Shown: piece after piece, positions 61,935 through 64,000 of the stretch
Position numbering within the stretch: the stretch's first letter is position 1
How the letters are laid out: each line of letters starts with the position of its first letter
Assembly (NCBI RefSeq): GCF_003253745.1
Contig: NZ_MZXV01000082.1
Coordinates: 1-64,000, forward strand
Source: Mesorhizobium kowhaii
GTDB taxonomy: Bacteria > Pseudomonadota > Alphaproteobacteria > Rhizobiales > Rhizobiaceae
Direction of reading: 5' to 3'
Length of the DNA: 64,000 nt
The notes under the pieces: model-generated
Told to the model about the DNA's origin: nothing
Databases searched by the model: none
What the model saw: only the letters and a program-made list of their open reading frames with translations
Program-made: the position numbers and the translations under genes

Positions 61935-63380
61935 ATGGCTGAATCCTACGACGTCATCATCATCGGCTCCGGCCCGGGCGGCTATGTCACGGCGGTGCGT
62001 TCCGCCCAGCTTGGCTTCAAGACGGCGATCGTCGAGCGCGAGCATCTCGGCGGCATCTGCCTCAACTGGGGCTGCATCCCGACCAAGGCGCTGCTGCGCT
62101 CGGCCGAGATCATGCATTATTCGGATCACCTGAAGGATTACGGGCTGACGCTCGACGGCAAGGTCAGCGTCGACACGTCAGCCGTGGTCGACCGTTCGCG
62201 AAAAGTCTCGCTGCGGCTCAATGGCGGCGTTGCCTTCCTGATGAAGAAGAACAAGGTCGATGTGATCTGGGGCGAGGCCAAACTCTCCAAGCCTGGTGAG
62301 ATTGTCGTGTCCAAGACGGCCAAGAAGCCGATGGAGCCGCAGCCGCCGGTGCCGAAAGGCGTCAAGGGCGAGGGCACCTACACCGCCAAGCACATCATCC
62401 TGGCGACTGGCGCCCGGCCGCGCGCGCTGCCCGGCATCGAGCCGGACGGCAAGCTGATCTGGACCTATTTCGAGGCGATGGTGCCGAAGGAGATGCCGAA
62501 ATCGCTGCTGGTCATGGGTTCAGGCGCCATCGGCATCGAATTCGCCTCCTTCTACCGCACCATGGGCGCCGAAGTCACGGTTGTCGAACTGCTGCCGGCG
62601 GTGATGCCGGTCGAGGACGCCGAAGTCTCGAAATTCGCGCAAAAACAATTCGAGAAGCAAGGCATGAAGATCATCCTCGAGGCCAAGGTGACCAAGGTCG
62701 AGAAGGGCGCCAACTCGGTCACCGCGCATGTCGAGATGAAGGACGGTAAGGTCGAGAAGATCACCGCCGACCGCATGATCTCGGCCGTTGGCGTGCAAGG
62801 CAACATCGAGGGCCTCGGGCTTGAGGCGCTCGGCGTGAAGACCGAACGCGGCTGCATCGTTGTCGACGGTTACGGCAAGACCAATGTGCCGGGCATCTAT
62901 GCCATCGGCGATGTCGCCGGCCCGCCGATGCTTGCCCACAAGGCCGAGCATGAGGGCGTTGTGTGCGTCGAAAAGATTGCCAATTTCCCTGGCGTACATG
63001 CCACCGACAAGCTCAAGATTCCTGGCTGCACCTACTGCAATCCGCAGGTCGCCTCTGTCGGCCTGACGGAAGCCAAGGCCAAGGCTGAAGGCAAGGATAT
63101 CCGGGTGGGGCGCTTCCAGTTCGCTGCCAATGGCAAGGCGATTGCACTTGGCGAGGATCAGGGCTTCATCAAGACCATCTTCGACAAGAAGACAGGTCAG
63201 CTGCTCGGCGCGCATATGGTCGGCGCCGAAGTGACCGAGTTGATCCAGGGTTTTGTCGTGGCGATGAACCTAGAGACGACCGAGGAAGAACTGATGCACA
63301 CAATCTTCCCGCATCCGACGCTGTCGGAGATGATGAAGGAAAGCGTGCTCGACGCCTATGGCCGCGCGCTGAACGCATGA
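61935..63380 (+). CDS. lpdA: Dihydrolipoamide dehydrogenase (PDH E3)
   Basis: E3 flavoprotein of 481 residues. FAD loop IIGSGPGGYVTAVRSAQLG, redox disulfide GGICLNWGCIPTKALL, NAD loop MGSGAIGIEFASFYRTMGAE, FAD site YAIGDVAGPPMLAHKAEHEG, and the interface HPTLSEMMKESVLDAYGR are all present. An insert near 115-140 (SKTAKKPMEPQPPVPKGVKG) lengthens it. It reoxidises the lipoyl arm. Start 61935 follows AAGGACCACAAA. Confidence 0.96.
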   Translation: MAESYDVIIIGSGPGGYVTAVRSAQLGFKTAIVEREHLGGICLNWGCIPTKALLRSAEIMHYSDHLKDYGLTLDGKVSVDTSAVVDRSRKVSLRLNGGVAFLMKKNKVDVIWGEAKLSKPGEIVVSKTAKKPMEPQPPVPKGVKGEGTYTAKHIILATGARPRALPGIEPDGKLIWTYFEAMVPKEMPKSLLVMGSGAIGIEFASFYRTMGAEVTVVELLPAVMPVEDAEVSKFAQKQFEKQGMKIILEAKVTKVEKGANSVTAHVEMKDGKVEKITADRMISAVGVQGNIEGLGLEALGVKTERGCIVVDGYGKTNVPGIYAIGDVAGPPMLAHKAEHEGVVCVEKIANFPGVHATDKLKIPGCTYCNPQVASVGLTEAKAKAEGKDIRVGRFQFAANGKAIALGEDQGFIKTIFDKKTGQLLGAHMVGAEVTELIQGFVVAMNLETTEEELMHTIFPHPTLSEMMKESVLDAYGRALNA

Positions 63381-63479
63381 TAGATTGGCCGCACGAGACT
63401 CAAACGCGCAAGCTGCGGGAACTCGGCGGCAAGGGTGTTCGTTTCCGGATGCATTTTCGCGCGTGCAAGGAGAGGGCAT

Positions 63480-63737
63480 ATGCACTTGAATGGCGTCGGC
63501 TGGATAGCAGCAATCATTATCGGCGGCCTGGCAGGCTGGCTCGCCGAAATGGTCATGAAGAGCAACACCGGTATCTTCATGAACATTGTTCTGGGCATCG
63601 TCGGCGCGATCGTGCTGAACGCCATCCTGCAGGCGCTCAACGTCGGTGTCTTCGGCATCGGCTGGACCGCCTACCTGATCACCGGCTTTATCGGCGCCTG
63701 CCTGCTGATCTGGGCAGGACGCCTGGTGCGCCGTTAA
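63480..63737 (+). CDS. GlsB/YeaQ/YmgE family (transglycosylase-associated) membrane protein
   Basis: An 85-residue protein with three hydrophobic helices rich in glycine (IAAIIIGGLAGWLAEMVMKS, GIFMNIVLGIVGAIVLNAIL, AYLITGFIGACLLIWAGRLV). Members are small stress-linked inner-membrane proteins; the transglycosylase name is historical. AAGGAGAG precedes ATG 63480. Longer frames upstream are not needed. Confidence 0.9.
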   Translation: MHLNGVGWIAAIIIGGLAGWLAEMVMKSNTGIFMNIVLGIVGAIVLNAILQALNVGVFGIGWTAYLITGFIGACLLIWAGRLVRR

Positions 63738-63760
63738 CATCGCTGAAGAGCTGCTATGCG

Positions 63761-63798
63761 AAAAAGGCTGCCGCGGCATGCACTGCGGCGGCCTTTTT
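63761..63798. terminator. Bidirectional terminator before lipA
   Basis: AAAAAGGCTGCCGC / GCGGCGGCCTTTTT stem over a ten-base loop; T on both strands. Separates the pdh operon tail from lipA. Confidence 0.88.
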
Positions 63799-63875
63799 CT
63801 TTCCGCTGAAAAGCCTTAGATGACGATATGATAGCGAACGCCGGACCGGCGGTCGCCAATGAACCAGGTCTCCAG

Positions 63876-64000
63876 ATGGTCACTGTCCTCGATACGATCG
63901 CCAACGCACCGCGCTTGCGGCACCCTGAAAAGGCGCACAAGCCCGACCAGGATGTGCTGCGCAAGCCCGACTGGATCCGCGTCAAGGCGCCGGTCTCGAA
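63876..64000 (+). CDS. lipA: Lipoyl synthase, N-terminal end (partial)
   Basis: The first 41 codons: MVTVLDTIANAPRLRHPEKA then HKPDQDVLRKPDWIRVKAPV. This is the conserved leader of alphaproteobacterial LipA, the radical-SAM enzyme that inserts sulfur into octanoyl-lysine. The [4Fe-4S] cysteines lie beyond the edge. An in-frame ATG at 63828 would add 16 residues. It makes the cofactor used by pdhB and pdhC next door. Confidence 0.9.
   Translation, partial: MVTVLDTIANAPRLRHPEKAHKPDQDVLRKPDWIRVKAPVS

Overview
The window is a stretch of alphaproteobacterial chromosome, most like Mesorhizobium or a close Phyllobacteriaceae/Rhizobiales relative. The pointers are high GC, a tuf-S10-spc-alpha ribosomal operon without rpsD or rpmJ, eukaryote-type glutamine synthetase II next to a DUF2735 gene, a glnB-glnA pair, an E1-beta subunit carrying a lipoyl domain in the pdh operon, DUF930 and DUF1203 proteins, and short palindromic intergenic repeats of the kind common in rhizobia. 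Family calls rest on reading the translations; no database search was possible.

Layout. 1-14816: end of tuf, then 24 ribosomal protein genes plus secY, adk and rpoA, all on the plus strand. Two copies of one palindromic repeat, a GGCAGTA inverted-repeat cluster and several hairpins lie in its gaps. 15015-22505: housekeeping genes (Deg/HtrA protease, RarA ATPase, a membrane-anchored Asp/Asn beta-hydroxylase-like protein, fluoride channel, RluC-type pseudouridine synthase, EamA exporter, ATP12 chaperone) and a broken DUF930 fragment. 22699-24588: an MHS-type MFS transporter with a large insert. 24677-29186: nitrogen assimilation (DUF2735, glnII, glnA, glnB). Sigma-54 promoters lie before glnII and glnB, a shared 15-bp dyad lies near both, and a decayed S58-peptidase fragment sits in a 1.1-kb gap. 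29546-34657: NAD(P)HX repair enzyme translationally coupled to an uncharacterised secreted CXXCH protein, facing a propionyl-CoA carboxylase beta subunit. 35068-44594: RhlE-like helicase, hydrolase, SDR, cysK coupled to an alanyl-tRNA editing gene, sulfurtransferase, GNAT, DUF1203, and the divergent ald/aldR pair. 44591-54539: a small secreted protein, a 5-FCL-like protein, NDH-2, a Tat-exported nucleotidase, cyclopropane synthase, kdsA, dodecin, a PRC-barrel protein and two very small membrane or lipoprotein genes. 54848-64000: eno, an FtsB-like protein, and the pyruvate dehydrogenase operon (pdhA-pdhB-pdhC, a frameshifted membrane gene, an SGNH hydrolase, lpdA), ending in the start of lipA, which makes the lipoyl cofactor the operon needs.

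I see no phage, transposase, CRISPR array, tRNA, rRNA or recognisable defence system. The region is core chromosome. The less explained material is a three-copy composite palindromic element (40497, 51410, 54645), the dyad shared by the two nitrogen loci, the secreted CXXCH protein, the insert-bearing transporter, and two single-base frameshifts that may be real decay or sequencing error.
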